Assembly: GCF_900129635.1 (NCBI RefSeq)
Contig: NZ_FSRB01000003.1
Span: forward strand, 434,001 to 498,000
DNA: 64,000 nt
Direction: 5' to 3'
Source of the DNA: Singulisphaera sp. GP187
GTDB lineage: Bacteria > Planctomycetota > Planctomycetia > Isosphaerales > Isosphaeraceae
Every line of letters starts with the position of its first letter. The stretch's first letter is position 1. Under the pieces are notes generated by a model. The model was not told the DNA's origin. It saw only the letters and a list, made by a program, of their open reading frames with translations, and did no database searches. A program made the position numbers and the translations under genes. Of this stretch, positions 7,445 to 17,987 are shown piece by piece.

Positions 7445-10400
7445 ATGTCAAGCAACGATGGCCTGGACGGCTTCCTGCCGGTTGTGGCCACCTGGTTTCG
7501 AACCACGTTCGGGGCGCCCACCCCTCCCCAGCAATTCGGTTGGCCGGCGATCGCTGAAGGGCGAAACACACTCATCTTCGCCCCCACCGGGTCGGGCAAG
7601 ACGCTGGCGGCGTTCCTGGCCTGCCTCGACCATCTCTGGCGCACCCCAAGGCGGGCGCCCGGGGCGAGAATCCTCTACATCTCGCCTCTGAAAGCCCTGA
7701 ACCATGACGTCTATCGCAATCTCCAGATGCCGCTCGAGGGGATCGTGGAGACGGCTCGAGCAGCCGAGACCGAACTGGCTCCGCTCTCGATCGCGGTCCG
7801 GAGCGGCGACACCTCCTCGGCCGACCGCCAAAAGCTGGTCCGCAAGCCTCCCGATATCCTGATTACCACGCCCGAATCGCTGCACCTGATGCTGACGAGC
7901 CGAGCCCGCGAGACCTTACGGTCACTCTCTCATGTCATCATCGATGAAATTCACGCCCTTTGCCCCAACAAGCGAGGGGTCTTCCTCGCCCTCTTGCTGG
8001 AACGCCTGGAGGCGATCAACCCCGACGGCTTCGTCCGCATCGGCCTCTCGGCCACCCAGCGCCCGCTCGATGAAGTCGCGCGATACCTCGGGGGGTGCCG
8101 GATCATCCGTGGTCCCGGCACGAAGACCCGCCTCGTACCAAGGCCGGTAACGATCATCGACACGGGACACCGCAAGGAGCTCGACCTCCAAATTCTCGTG
8201 CCGTTCGAACGGCCTGGCCCCGTGGCCCCGGGCACCACCTGGCCGGCCATCGAACGCCGGCTCCTCGAGCTTATTCGCGCGCACCGCTCGACGATCATTT
8301 TCGCCAACAACCGGCGGGTCGTGGAGCGGCTGACCGCGCATCTCAACGAGCATGAGGACGGCCCCAAGACGACCGCAACTGCGTTGGTGCGATCGCATCA
8401 TGGCAGCCTGAGCCAGGAGGAACGGCGGAATACCGAAGAGGCCTTGAAGGGAGGCGAGCTGCAAGCCGTGGTCGCCACGGCGTCGCTGGAACTCGGGATC
8501 GACATGGGGGCGGTCGACCTGGTCTGTCAGGTCGAATCGCCCGGCAGTGTGGCACGGGGGCTTCAGCGGGTCGGCCGGGCGGGTCACGTGGTCGGCCGAG
8601 TCAGCAAGGGGCGGCTCATCGCCAAAACGGCGAGCGACCTCCTGGAATCGGCCGCGCTCTGCCGCGCCATGGTCGGCGGCGCGGTCGAGTCATTGCGAGT
8701 GCCGAACGGCTGTCTCGACGTGCTCGCCCAGCAGGTGGTCGCCTGCGTGGCGATGGATCGCTGGGACGTCCCCGCCCTTTTCGACCTGGTCCGTGGCGCT
8801 TATCCCTATGGCAACCTGGCCCCGTCCGCGTTCGACAGCGTGCTTCGAATGGTCGCGGGCCGGTTCCCCACCGAGACCTTCCGCGACCTCCGTGCCCGGG
8901 TGAGTTGGGACCGAGTCCACAACCGCTTGCACGCTCTGCCCGGCAGCGCGCGGCTCGCGGTGACCAGTGGCGGGACGATTCCGGACACCGGACAGTACCC
9001 CGTCTATCTTGGTAACGAAGGTCCACGGCTGGGCGAGCTCGACGAGGAGTTTGTCTTCGAGCGTCGGGTGGGGGAAACCTTCGTGCTCGGAACCGCCACC
9101 TGGCGGATCGAGGCGATCGAGACCCACCGCGTCGTCGTGGCCAGAGCCGAGGGGCAAGCCGCGATGATGCCCTTCTGGCGCGGCGAGGATTCGGCACGCA
9201 CCCCCGAGCTCGGCGAAGCCGTCGGCGCCCTGAGCCGCGAGCTGGTCGAGCGGCTCGATGACCCGGGGCTCGTCGCCTGGCTTCAGGCCGACTGTCATCT
9301 CGAGCCGGCCGCCGCGGAGTCATTGCGCGATCACGTCGCGCGGCAGGTCAGGGTCGTCGGTGCCGCCCCCGACGACCGCACCGTGATTATCGAGTCGTTC
9401 CGAGATCCAGCCGGCGAGATGGGAGTGGCCGTACTCACCCCGTTCGGCGGCAAGCTTCACCAGGCGTTGAAACTCGCGCTTCAAGGTCGGTTGCGGGAGC
9501 GGCTAGGGATCAGCCTGTCCTGTCTTCACGCAGACGACGGGATCTTGATTCGCCTTCCCCAGAACGACGAGCCTCCCCTCGACGTATTCGACGGCCTGAC
9601 TTCCGAACTCGCCGAGCGCCTGATCCGCGAGGAGTTGGGGGATAGCGCCTTGTTCGGCCTCCGGTTTCGCCAGAACGCCGGCCGGGCGCTGCTGATGCCG
9701 CGCCCCGACCCATCCAAGCGAACGCCCCTCTGGCTCCAGCGGCTTCGGGCCAAGGACCTGCTGCAAGTCGTCCGGCAGCTCCCTGACTTCCCGATCGTGG
9801 TCGAGACCTACCGCGAATGCCTCAATGACGACCTCGATTTGCCCCGCCTCCGGCTCTTTCTCGACCGCGTGGCCTCGGGGACGATTCGGGTGGTGGCGCG
9901 CCGTGGTGAGATCGCGTCGCCGTTCGCCACCGACCTGATCTTTCGCTTCACCTCGCAATTCCTCTATCAGTGGGACGAACCCCGCCACGCCGAGCGGCAG
10001 CCGGGCCGAGCGGCGGTGGACGAGGGACTTCTCGATCCCTTGCTCGACGCGGCGAGCCACGCCCAATGGCTCGACCCGAACGCGATCGGTCAGGTTGAGA
10101 GCCGGCTCCGCGAGATCGGTCGGCCCCCGCGCACGGTCGACGAGATGGCCGAAACCTTGCGACGCCTGGGGGACCTCGCGGCGGGCGACTTGAGCGGCCC
10201 GATGCTTGGTTTCCTGGTCGAGCTTCAAGCGCAAGGGAGAGCCGCGGAAATCGAGTTGGCGAGAACGCTCGAGCCCACGCGCTGGATCAGCGCGGAGGAA
10301 TCGCCCCTTTATGAGTCGGCCTTCGCCCACGAACCCGACGAGGCCGCGCAGGAGACGATTGTCCGGCGGTTTCTCGGCACCCACGCCCTCGTCGGCCTCG

Positions 10401-11845
10401 ACGATCTGCTGGCGCGTTACCCGCTCGGCCCCGCGGCAGCGACCGACCTGCTCGAACGCTGGGAAGAGCAGGGGAGGCTGGTCCGCCTCGAGCCGGCCGG
10501 TGACTCGGGCGAACCGCTCTGGGCCGAGCGGCGAAACCTCGAGGAGGTTCGCCGACTCTCGATGGCGCTGCGACGGCGGGAGAGTGTTGCGGTCGCCCCC
10601 GAGGTCTTCGCCGACTTCGTGGCCCGGCGTCAGCACGTGCATCCCGCCACTCACTGGGAGGGCCAAGCCGCGGTCGGCCTGGTCCTGGAGCAGCTCACCG
10701 GGTTCGCGGCCCCGGCCGACCTTTGGGAAACGGACCTGTTGCCAAGGCGAGTCCGCGACTTCCGCGCGGCCTGGCTCGACGAATTGCTCTCGGCCGGCGG
10801 CTGGTTCTGGCGGGCCGAAGGGGAGACCAAGGGTGAGCCTCGCGTCGGGTTCGCTCCTCGTGACTTCGCGGGGGCCTGGCCCAGCGCTCCGGACGAGGTC
10901 CCCTCACTGACGGACGCCGAAGCCCAGGTCCTCGCCGAACTCGAGCGCCGGGGGGCCTCGTTCGCAACCGACCTGGCCCGGAACCTGGGGCTCGAACCGT
11001 CACGAACCCGGCTGGCACTCGATCGCCTGCTTCGGCTCGGACTGGCCACAAACGACCGCTTCGACCCCCTCCGACCGGGCGGTTCCGCGATCACCGAGGC
11101 CCTTACCCGCGCCGCCGCGGGCCAGCGCACGAGTTTGCAGCGTTCCCGGCCGTCGTTGCGTCGCACCGCCTCAAGTCGTCCCGAGGGGCGGTGGTGGCGG
11201 TTGGAGCCCGTGGACCTGGACCTTGAAACGGGCCAACTCGCCTGGGCGGCGGTCCTGCTCGAACGCTACGGCGTTCTCGCTCGCGAAACGGCCGCACTCG
11301 ACCCATGGTGCCCCCCTTGGCGTGACCTGGCCCCCTGGCTCGCCCGCGCGGAACTCCGAGGCGAGCTCCGTCGCGGCTATTTTGTCGAGGGACTCTCGGG
11401 CGTCCAATATGCGACGCTCGAAGTTGCCGAGGAGTTGGCCAGGATGGCTGGCGACCGCGAATCGGCCGCCGAGTACGTGCTGATCTCGAGCCTGGACCCG
11501 GCCAACCTCTACGGATCGGGAGCGCCTCTCGACATCGACCTGCTCGAAGGCGGAACCGCGCGACTGCCGCGCAATCCGACGAATTTCCTGGTCCTACGCG
11601 ACGGCCGCCCGGTCTTGATCATCGAGGCGGCCGGCAAGCGGCTGACGGGCCTGGCTTCGGCTTCGGAAACGGATCTGCGCGGAGCGTTGGCCTTGGTCCC
11701 CACGCTGGCTGGGCCGGCGCGTCGAGTCTTGAAGGTGGAGAGTTACAACACCCGCCCCGCACTCGAGAGCGCCGCCGCCCCTTGGTTAGCCGAAATTGGG
11801 TTCGTGCGCGATTATCCCGGAATGACGTATTACGCGGGTTGGTAG
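7445..11845 (+). CDS. lhr: Lhr-type ATP-dependent DNA helicase (DEAD/DEAH box)
   Basis: A 1466-residue superfamily 2 helicase, close to the ~1500 residues of long Lhr proteins. It is expected to use ATP to unwind DNA or DNA-RNA hybrids in repair. Seen: Q-motif region PPQQFGWPAI (27-36), Walker A GSGKT (49-53), DEIH Walker B (167-170), motif III LSATQ, and motif VI QRVGRAGH (374-381). Long winged-helix and C-terminal Lhr regions follow and end in a domain with VLRDGRPVLIIEAAGKRL. The frame extends upstream to 7064 through repeat copy 3, but family similarity starts at the ATG at 7445; the ribosome-binding site is weak. It is monocistronic as far as can be seen. Confidence 0.93.
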   Translation: MSSNDGLDGFLPVVATWFRTTFGAPTPPQQFGWPAIAEGRNTLIFAPTGSGKTLAAFLACLDHLWRTPRRAPGARILYISPLKALNHDVYRNLQMPLEGIVETARAAETELAPLSIAVRSGDTSSADRQKLVRKPPDILITTPESLHLMLTSRARETLRSLSHVIIDEIHALCPNKRGVFLALLLERLEAINPDGFVRIGLSATQRPLDEVARYLGGCRIIRGPGTKTRLVPRPVTIIDTGHRKELDLQILVPFERPGPVAPGTTWPAIERRLLELIRAHRSTIIFANNRRVVERLTAHLNEHEDGPKTTATALVRSHHGSLSQEERRNTEEALKGGELQAVVATASLELGIDMGAVDLVCQVESPGSVARGLQRVGRAGHVVGRVSKGRLIAKTASDLLESAALCRAMVGGAVESLRVPNGCLDVLAQQVVACVAMDRWDVPALFDLVRGAYPYGNLAPSAFDSVLRMVAGRFPTETFRDLRARVSWDRVHNRLHALPGSARLAVTSGGTIPDTGQYPVYLGNEGPRLGELDEEFVFERRVGETFVLGTATWRIEAIETHRVVVARAEGQAAMMPFWRGEDSARTPELGEAVGALSRELVERLDDPGLVAWLQADCHLEPAAAESLRDHVARQVRVVGAAPDDRTVIIESFRDPAGEMGVAVLTPFGGKLHQALKLALQGRLRERLGISLSCLHADDGILIRLPQNDEPPLDVFDGLTSELAERLIREELGDSALFGLRFRQNAGRALLMPRPDPSKRTPLWLQRLRAKDLLQVVRQLPDFPIVVETYRECLNDDLDLPRLRLFLDRVASGTIRVVARRGEIASPFATDLIFRFTSQFLYQWDEPRHAERQPGRAAVDEGLLDPLLDAASHAQWLDPNAIGQVESRLREIGRPPRTVDEMAETLRRLGDLAAGDLSGPMLGFLVELQAQGRAAEIELARTLEPTRWISAEESPLYESAFAHEPDEAAQETIVRRFLGTHALVGLDDLLARYPLGPAAATDLLERWEEQGRLVRLEPAGDSGEPLWAERRNLEEVRRLSMALRRRESVAVAPEVFADFVARRQHVHPATHWEGQAAVGLVLEQLTGFAAPADLWETDLLPRRVRDFRAAWLDELLSAGGWFWRAEGETKGEPRVGFAPRDFAGAWPSAPDEVPSLTDAEAQVLAELERRGASFATDLARNLGLEPSRTRLALDRLLRLGLATNDRFDPLRPGGSAITEALTRAAAGQRTSLQRSRPSLRRTASSRPEGRWWRLEPVDLDLETGQLAWAAVLLERYGVLARETAALDPWCPPWRDLAPWLARAELRGELRRGYFVEGLSGVQYATLEVAEELARMAGDRESAAEYVLISSLDPANLYGSGAPLDIDLLEGGTARLPRNPTNFLVLRDGRPVLIIEAAGKRLTGLASASETDLRGALALVPTLAGPARRVLKVESYNTRPALESAAAPWLAEIGFVRDYPGMTYYAGW

Positions 11846-12021
11846 TCGGGCGGTCCGTGAGGGCGGTTTCTCCCGTGCGAGCGACGAAGATTGGGCGAAC
11901 CAGGCGGACAACTACCCAAGCGGTCAGACGTTTGCTAGATTCAGGTTTCGCAACCGGTGACCGGCCCTGGCCATGAGCTGCGGTCGCTGCTTCAGGCTCA
12001 CTTTTCGGAGATAGACCCCAC

Positions 12022-12615
12022 ATGCCACGCGCACGATTCATGACCAACGTTCTTTTCGGAATCACCGCGTTCGTCGGGCTCGGCGCATTGACGATGACGG
12101 CCGCCAACGCCGCCGACGACAAGCCGGTGGTCGTCCTCGACACCACGCTGGGACCGATTACGATTGAACTCGACCATGCCAAGGCGCCGATCACGGTCGA
12201 CAACTTCCTCAAGTACGTCGACGACGGTTTTTACAATAACCTGATCTTCCACCGCGTCATCTCCGACTTCATGATCCAGGGCGGCGGAATGAACGATCAG
12301 ATGCAAGAGAAGCCGACCCGGCCGCCGATCAAGAACGAGTCGGGCAACGGTCTGAGCAACACCCGGGGCACGATTGCGATGGCTCGGACCAACAATCCGA
12401 ATTCGGCGACCGCGCAGTTCTTCATCAACCTGTTCGACACGAATAGTCGGCTCGACACCTTCGGGGGCGGTTATACTGTCTTCGGCAAGGTCACGAGCGG
12501 AATGGATGTGGTCGACGCGATCGCCAAGGTTCAAACCGGTTTCAAAAATGGGATGGACGACGTCCCGCTCAAGCCGATTTACATCAAGAGCGCCAAGCGG
12601 AAAGCCAAGTCCTGA
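12022..12615 (+). CDS. Exported cyclophilin-type peptidyl-prolyl isomerase
   Basis: A 197-residue cyclophilin that catalyses cis-trans isomerisation of prolyl peptide bonds. Residues 1-30 form a Sec signal ending AANA, so the mature protein acts outside the cytoplasm. The catalytic core is complete: [19 protein letters not shown], the active-site run [14 protein letters not shown] with Arg and Phe in place, [19 protein letters not shown], and a late GYTVFGKV. Length is typical of bacterial single-domain cyclophilins with a signal. It lies alone between lhr and the ferredoxin gene. Confidence 0.94.
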   Translation: MPRARFMTNVLFGITAFVGLGALTMTAANAADDKPVVVLDTTLGPITIELDHAKAPITVDNFLKYVDDGFYNNLIFHRVISDFMIQGGGMNDQMQEKPTRPPIKNESGNGLSNTRGTIAMARTNNPNSATAQFFINLFDTNSRLDTFGGGYTVFGKVTSGMDVVDAIAKVQTGFKNGMDDVPLKPIYIKSAKRKAKS

Positions 12616-12770
12616 CCCAATTTCGGCCGGCGGGCGCACGCCGGACTCTCTTGACCCATCCCGGCGTGCGATCTAAGATGACCGGGGTTGCGCGTTCGGA
12701 TTCGCTCCGGACCTCTGGATTCATGATTCTCGCGGTTTGGTGATATCAGGTTCTCTTAGGAGTGTTATGA

Positions 12771-13070
12771 ATGGCTCACATCGTGGCCGAGCCTTGTTTT
12801 GACTGCAAGTACACCGACTGTGTCGTCGTCTGCCCCGTCGATTGCTTCTACGAAGGGGCGCAGATGCTTTACATCAACCCCGAGGAATGCATCGACTGCG
12901 AAGCGTGCGTCCCGGAGTGCCCCGTCGAGGCGATCTTCCACGAAGACAACTTGCCGGACGACTGGAAGGACTTCACCGCGCTGAACGCGGAAGAGGCCCC
13001 CAAGTGCCCCGTGATCAATGAAAAGAAGGACGCTCTGGAAGGCGAGTCTTGCACTCCCGCCAAGAAGTAA
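12771..13070 (+). CDS. fdxA: 7Fe ferredoxin (FdxA type)
   Basis: A 99-residue electron carrier. Cysteines 9, 17 and 50 are placed for a 3Fe-4S cluster and 21, 40, 43 and 46 for a 4Fe-4S cluster. This is the Azotobacter FdI arrangement shifted by one residue; Cys12 and Cys25 are extra. The N-terminus ([17 protein letters not shown]) is typical of the family. A ribosome-binding site (aggag) lies about 8 bases before the ATG. A strong terminator follows at 13110. Confidence 0.95.
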   Translation: MAHIVAEPCFDCKYTDCVVVCPVDCFYEGAQMLYINPEECIDCEACVPECPVEAIFHEDNLPDDWKDFTALNAEEAPKCPVINEKKDALEGESCTPAKK

Positions 13071-13109
13071 AGCCGGACGCACAAGCCGCCAAACCGAAGC
13101 CGACCCTCG

Positions 13110-13140
13110 ACCCCAGATGCTCCTCTGGGGTTTCTTTTTT
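13110..13140 (+). terminator. Rho-independent terminator of the ferredoxin gene
   Basis: Perfect 8-bp stem (accccaga / tctggggt) with a 6-base loop, followed by tttctttttt. It lies 40 bp after the ferredoxin stop codon. Confidence 0.88.
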
Positions 13141-13308
13141 GCGCAAGGGGTGGAGTGGGCAGCCCCGCCAAAGCGACAGGCGCCGACGCTCCCCGACTCC
13201 CCCGCGAAGCCGGCGACTCACCGGTGCAGCCGCTTTCGAACGCGAAACGGGCGAAGCCTGATGGCTCCGCCCGCGAAGACGCAGGTCCGGGGGTTGGCGG
13301 GCGAAGCC

Positions 13309-14268
13309 TTACTTGATCTCGTCGCTCGAAATCGACTCACCGCCCGCCCGGGTCATCAGTTTCAAGAGGACCAGCTTATTGATCTGGCTGGTGACCGTAC
13401 CGACACTGCCGTCGCAGCGTGCGAAGTTTACCAGCCCCGGGTGCTTGCTCGCCCAGTACGACCAGTAGTTCGTCGTGCCGACGGTGATCGGCTTGTTGAT
13501 CGTGCGTCCGAGCAGAGTGCGGACACACGAACTGGGACCATCGCTCCAGTAATTCTTAGGATAAATGACCTCGCCGATGAACATGGTCGAAGTCGTTCCA
13601 TCGGTAATGTCGGCCATGCTCACACTCGAGTTCTTGTAGGCCACCCCGTTGTCGAACTGAGTGCAAGGGGAGGTGGAGAGGTCGAGCGGATTGGTCGGCA
13701 AGGTGGCGGCGTCATTGCACGCGATGTTGCCGTCAGCGGCCGAATTCCCTCGGTAGTCGGACGGCCCGAGTTTGGACGCGGTCGACGTTCCCGACGCCAC
13801 CGCGGTCGCCTTTCGGTTCGAGGGGCAGACGAACGCTTCGATGGTCCGTCGGGTCGCCGTCGTGTTATCAATCGCGGTGGGAGCCAGGTTGAAGTTGATC
13901 TCATTCCAGAGGTTCGTTTGCTCAAGCTTCAAGAGCAACCCCGACGTCAGCCCGTTCCACATGTACGCTTGGCTTGACCACGGCAGGCAGTTGCAGTCTC
14001 CGGCGGAGCAGCCCGAGCTCGCATCCCACTGCGCTTCGTTGCAGAACCATCCCGAGGGAAGGCTTAGAAAAGTATCGTGATACTCCTGTCCGGCCAGCCC
14101 CAATTGCTTGAGGTTATTCTGGCACTTCGCCCGGTTCGCTGCCTCGCGGGCCGATTGAACGGCCGGCATGATCAGGGCGACCAGGACCCCAATAATCGCG
14201 ATGACGACGAGTAATTCGATCAGGGTAAACCCTGTCTTTAACCTCGCGGCTCCCCGGCTTCGGCGCAT
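13309..14268 (-). CDS. DUF1559 prepilin-like protein
   Basis: A 319-residue protein of the large planctomycete DUF1559 family. The N-terminus is a type IV prepilin/pseudopilin signal: a basic leader, then [20 protein letters not shown], where prepilin peptidase would cut before Phe and leave a hydrophobic helix. It continues with the conserved [22 protein letters not shown] and ends with the family's C-terminal RCDGSVGTV motif. The proteins are thought to be surface or secretion-system pseudopilins, but a specific role is not known. A second family member lies at 51568-52623. Confidence 0.92.
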   Translation of the reverse strand: MRRSRGAARLKTGFTLIELLVVIAIIGVLVALIMPAVQSAREAANRAKCQNNLKQLGLAGQEYHDTFLSLPSGWFCNEAQWDASSGCSAGDCNCLPWSSQAYMWNGLTSGLLLKLEQTNLWNEINFNLAPTAIDNTTATRRTIEAFVCPSNRKATAVASGTSTASKLGPSDYRGNSAADGNIACNDAATLPTNPLDLSTSPCTQFDNGVAYKNSSVSMADITDGTTSTMFIGEVIYPKNYWSDGPSSCVRTLLGRTINKPITVGTTNYWSYWASKHPGLVNFARCDGSVGTVTSQINKLVLLKLMTRAGGESISSDEIK

Positions 14269-14427
14269 CGGTCTATCCCTCTCATAACGACCGGACTGAC
14301 GGCGTCACAATCTCCGACCCTCAAGCCTAACCGATCCACGAAATGAATGCCATCACCCTCTCACGGTTTCAGGTGGGGATGAAACCGCCGTACGCGCACC
14401 ATTCGAGGGCGATGGCGATGAATTCAG

Positions 14428-15060
14428 CTATTTCAATTCGACCGACCAATAGGCGTTGTCGAGGAACGTCTTCCAGCTCTGGTAGCGGCGGTGCGACAGC
14501 TTCAGGCAGAGCGACGGGCTGGTCCGGGGCTGAATCGGTTCCTTGATCAACCGCATGTTGGCCTCCCAGGGAGTGCGCCCGCCTTTGCGGACGTTGCACT
14601 TCAGGCAAGCACAGACGATGTTTTCCCAGTTCGCCAATCCGCCTCGACTTCGGGGCAGGACGTGATCGAGGCTGAGCTCACTGGTCGCGAACCGCTTGCC
14701 GCAGTACTGGCAACGATTGCCGTCCCTGGCAAAGATGTTGCGGCGGTTGAATTTGACCTTCTGCCGCGGGAGCCGATCGTAGGCCAGCAGGCGCACGACG
14801 CGGGGCACCTGGATCTCGAAGTGAACGGTGCGGATGAACTCATCGTCGGGGTGCTTGAACCGAGCCCGAGCCTCGGAAACTTCGCGCCAGCTCTGGAAAT
14901 CGAACGAGGCGTACCGGCCATCGTCCAGCGTGATCACTTCGGCGAGGTCCTTGAAGAGCAGGCAGAACGCCCGCCGGACCGAGATCACGTGGACCGCCAT
15001 GTAAAACTTATTCAGGACAAGGACACTGGCATCGAGGGCGTGACTGGCGCCAAAACTCAT
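14428..15060 (-). CDS. HNH endonuclease family protein
   Basis: A 210-residue protein with a C-terminal HNH domain. Two zinc pairs (CQYCGK and CACLKCN) frame the catalytic region SLDHVLPRSRGG with its His, and the Asn of ANWENIV follows. The first 110 residues form a family-specific domain (FYMAVHVISVRRAFCLLF...) often annotated simply as HNH endonuclease in planctomycetes and cyanobacteria. No mobile-element signs flank it, so a housekeeping nuclease role is possible. It may be cotranscribed with the dehydrogenase gene upstream (15182-16288), 121 bp away. Confidence 0.88.
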   Translation of the reverse strand: MSFGASHALDASVLVLNKFYMAVHVISVRRAFCLLFKDLAEVITLDDGRYASFDFQSWREVSEARARFKHPDDEFIRTVHFEIQVPRVVRLLAYDRLPRQKVKFNRRNIFARDGNRCQYCGKRFATSELSLDHVLPRSRGGLANWENIVCACLKCNVRKGGRTPWEANMRLIKEPIQPRTSPSLCLKLSHRRYQSWKTFLDNAYWSVELK

Positions 15061-15181
15061 GGGCGTGTCTCTCCTCCGAGCGGCAGAAACGGACGTAAGG
15101 GGCCAAGGCGTAAGGCTCGCGGTTCAGACAATGCGCACCTGGGACCAGGTTCGCTGGGCTGGGTCGCCTTGGCCCGTCCGC

Positions 15182-16288
15182 TCACTCGAAGGCGTTACGG
15201 ACAGCCTGGCCGACGTCAGCCGTTTTAGCACGACCACCGAGGTCGGGGGTCTTGGGAGCGCCCGCAGCCAGGACCCGCGCCACTGCGCGTCGGATCCGCT
15301 CGGAGGCGCCGGGAAGTTCCAGATGATCGAGCAGCATCGCCACCGAGAGGATCGCCGCGATCGGGTTGGCAATCCCCTTGCCGGCGATGTCGGGCGCCGA
15401 GCCGTGAACCGGTTCGAACATGCTCGGCGCGGTCCGCGCCGGATTCAGGTTGCCGGAGGCGGCCAGGCCCATCCCTCCTTGAAGCACGGCCCCGAGGTCA
15501 GTGATGATGTCGCCGAACATATTCGTTGTCGCGATCACGTCGAATCGTTCCGGGCTGACGACCATGCGCATGCAGCAGGCGTCGACGTGTTGATAGTCAC
15601 TCTTGATCTCCGGATAGTCGCGGGCCGTCTCGGTGAACGCGCGCATCCAGAGGTCGTGGGCGAAGGTCAAAACGTTGGTCTTGGCCACCAGGGTGACCTG
15701 ACCCAGCAAACCACGTCCCCGTTCCTCCTCGGTGAGCCCCGGATAAGGGCGATCGCGGCCGCGTGACCGTGCCAGATCAAAGGCGTACCGCAGGCAGCGC
15801 TCGACCCCCGCGCGGGTGTTGATCGACGTCTGGATCGCCACTTCCTCGGCCGTCCCTTTCCGGGTGAATCCCCCCGCGCCTACGTACAGGTCTTCGTTGT
15901 TCTCGCGGACGACCACCATGTCGATCTCGTCGGGGCCTTTCCCCTTGATCGGGGTCTCGACGCCCGGGTACAGGCGAACCGGCCGGAGATTGATGTACTG
16001 GTGGAATTCGAATCGAAGGCGGAGCAGGATCCCCTTTTCGAGAATTCCGGGAGCCACGCCCGGATGTCCGACCGCCCCCAAGAAGAGCGCGTCGCATCGC
16101 CTCAGATCGTCGACGACCTTGTCGGGGAGGACTTCGCCCGTCTTAAGGTAGCGTTCCCCTCCGAGGTCGAACGGGACGAGGTCGTAGCGAAACCCCTCGC
16201 GCTCAGCCACGTCAGCCAGAACCGCCAATCCCTCACGGACCACTTCAGGTCCGACCCCGTCTCCGCCGATAACGCCGATCGTGGGCAA
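15182..16288 (-). CDS. leuB: 3-isopropylmalate/isocitrate dehydrogenase family enzyme
   Basis: A 368-residue NAD-dependent beta-decarboxylating dehydrogenase, the length of LeuB. Seen: N-terminal IGVIGGDGVGPEVV, the substrate loop RLRFEFHQYINLRPVRL, the catalytic VRENNEDLYVG, the metal-binding Asp region TTNMFGDIITDLGAVLQGG, and the nucleotide-loop HGSAPDIAGKGIANP. LeuB would make 2-oxoisocaproate in leucine synthesis. The VRENNEDLYVG form also occurs in tartrate/isocitrate-type relatives, so the substrate is not certain. Translation starts at TTG (16288) with gaggagg five bases upstream. No other leucine genes are nearby. Confidence 0.85.
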   Translation of the reverse strand: MPTIGVIGGDGVGPEVVREGLAVLADVAEREGFRYDLVPFDLGGERYLKTGEVLPDKVVDDLRRCDALFLGAVGHPGVAPGILEKGILLRLRFEFHQYINLRPVRLYPGVETPIKGKGPDEIDMVVVRENNEDLYVGAGGFTRKGTAEEVAIQTSINTRAGVERCLRYAFDLARSRGRDRPYPGLTEEERGRGLLGQVTLVAKTNVLTFAHDLWMRAFTETARDYPEIKSDYQHVDACCMRMVVSPERFDVIATTNMFGDIITDLGAVLQGGMGLAASGNLNPARTAPSMFEPVHGSAPDIAGKGIANPIAAILSVAMLLDHLELPGASERIRRAVARVLAAGAPKTPDLGGRAKTADVGQAVRNAFE

Positions 16289-16673
16289 AACCGCCTCCTC
16301 AACCAGGGGACAAACCGAAACTGGGCCACCCGACGTGAGTTGCTTCCAGACGAGATCCGCGGTCGAGCGTGACCAAGCATCTCACGAATAATACTTTAAC
16401 CGCCCCGCGCGCGAGGTTCAAGCGTCACGCAAAGCAGGCTCGCGTCGTACAATTCGAGAGCCGATAGAACCGGAAGTGTGCGTGCTGTCACGGTAAAGAA
16501 AACCGTTGACAACACCGATGCCGACCCCATAGTTTGTTAGGAATAATCTCATTGCGGCACCCGGGGTTCTCCTTTCTTCCGCCGGACGTCTGTCGCTGCC
16601 TGTCTCAGTAATCTCAAACGTCGTCGAATTTTGTTCGATCCCCGTGTTTTGCAGGCACCTGGGAGCCGGCCTC
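16289..16673. other. Divergent promoter region between leuB-like and kinase genes
   Basis: A 385-bp gap between divergent genes. It has no coding sequence that I can support. A candidate promoter for the kinase lies at 16506-16533. Confidence 0.5.
16506..16533 (+). promoter_or_regulatory. Candidate promoter of the Ser/Thr kinase gene
   Basis: ttgaca at 16506-16511, a 16-base spacer, and catagt at 16528-16533. It would leave a leader of about 130 bases before the kinase ATG. Supported by consensus match only. Confidence 0.4.
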
Positions 16674-17960
16674 ATGGCCACGAAGACCGAGAGCAATCCC
16701 CCCGCGAAGGATTCGAAAGGGCTTTCGAGTCTCAACGAATTCAATCTCGAGAAGTCGATCTTGCGCCGTGGCCTGGCCACGCCCGTCGAAATCGAGGCGT
16801 GCAAAGCCCACAAAGCCAAGCTCGCAGCCAAGGATGAGTGTAAGGGACTCCTTGAGATCATGGTCGAGGCGAAAGTCCTGACCAGGAGCCAGTCGGTGCG
16901 CTTGCTCAAGGAGATTGGCGAGACCGCCAAGAAATTCGAGATCCCGGGCTATCAAGTCCTCGAGCGGTTGGGCAAAGGGTCGATGGGCGTCGTCCTCAAG
17001 GCGCGCCAGACGAGCGTCGACCGCATCGTCGCCGTCAAGATCTTGCTTGATGCGCTCGCTCAGAACAAAGAGTTCATCAAGCGGTTCGATCGCGAAGCGA
17101 AGATCGCCGCCAAGCTCTCCCACAACAACGTCGTCAACGCCATCGACGCCGGCGAGGTCAACGGCCATCACTACTTCGTGATGGAGTATGTTGAAGGGGG
17201 GACGATCAAGGATACCCTCGACAAGAAGAACGTGTTCGAGGAGAAGGCCGCCCTGACCATCGTGATGGCGGTGGCCGAGGCGCTGAAGCACGCCCATCAG
17301 CGTGGCCTGATCCATCGCGACATCAAGCCCGAGAACGTGATCCTGACCAAAGACGGTGGGGTCAAGCTCGCCGACCTCGGCCTGGCCCGGCTCACCGCGG
17401 ACGAGAAGTGGGCGATGTCCGAAGCGGGCATGGCGATCGGCACGCCCTATTACATCAGTCCCGAACAGGTGCGCGGGCAGGTGGACGTGGATATCCGGGC
17501 CGACATCTACAGCCTAGGCGCCACGCTCTACCACATGGTCACCGGCCGCGTTCCCTATGACGGGGAGGCCGCCGCGGAGGTCATGCGAAAACATGTCGAC
17601 AAAAACACATTCATTGTCCCTCCCGACCATATCAACACCAAGCTCTCGAGCGGCCTGGGGGTTGTGGTCGAGACGATGATGGCCAAGAACCGGGAAAACC
17701 GGTATCGCAATCCTGACGACCTGATTCTCGACCTCAAGTGCCTGCTCCAAGATGAGAGCCCGATGCTCGCCGGGCAGAAGCCCGACGACCTCGCGACCCT
17801 GGCGGAAGGCGACGTCGGCGACGACACGCGCGGGGCCAGCGAAGCCCAACTGATCGAGATCGCCGGCTACGTCAACGGCCGGCAGCACATGATCCTCGCG
17901 CTCGCGGCGATTCTCGCCCTCTCCGTGATCACCAACCTCGTCATGATCACCACGCGCTGA
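16674..17960 (+). CDS. Membrane-anchored Ser/Thr protein kinase
   Basis: A 428-residue Hanks-type kinase. An N-terminal helical domain (about 20-85) precedes the kinase domain (about 92-355): glycine loop LGKGSMGVVLKA, catalytic Lys122 (VAVKIL), HRDIKPEN with Asp216, DLG in place of DFG at 234, and the activation-segment end GTPYYISPEQVRG. After an acidic linker, one membrane helix (about 402-425, ILALAAILALSVITNLVMI) ends the protein, so the kinase faces the cytoplasm and is anchored by its C-terminus with no external sensor domain. The ATG at 16674 is chosen for the gggag eight bases before it. A 24-bp perfect hairpin follows at 17988. Confidence 0.93.
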   Translation: MATKTESNPPAKDSKGLSSLNEFNLEKSILRRGLATPVEIEACKAHKAKLAAKDECKGLLEIMVEAKVLTRSQSVRLLKEIGETAKKFEIPGYQVLERLGKGSMGVVLKARQTSVDRIVAVKILLDALAQNKEFIKRFDREAKIAAKLSHNNVVNAIDAGEVNGHHYFVMEYVEGGTIKDTLDKKNVFEEKAALTIVMAVAEALKHAHQRGLIHRDIKPENVILTKDGGVKLADLGLARLTADEKWAMSEAGMAIGTPYYISPEQVRGQVDVDIRADIYSLGATLYHMVTGRVPYDGEAAAEVMRKHVDKNTFIVPPDHINTKLSSGLGVVVETMMAKNRENRYRNPDDLILDLKCLLQDESPMLAGQKPDDLATLAEGDVGDDTRGASEAQLIEIAGYVNGRQHMILALAAILALSVITNLVMITTR

Positions 17961-17987
17961 GCCTGACGCGCGGGAGCGGGAGATTCC

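Noticed and set aside
13018-13977. Long open frame overlapping the DUF1559 gene on the opposite strand
   Set aside because: It is a by-product of high GC content; the minus strand encodes a clear DUF1559 protein.
16289-16673. Riboswitch upstream of the leuB-like gene
   Set aside because: No conserved aptamer motif could be recognised.
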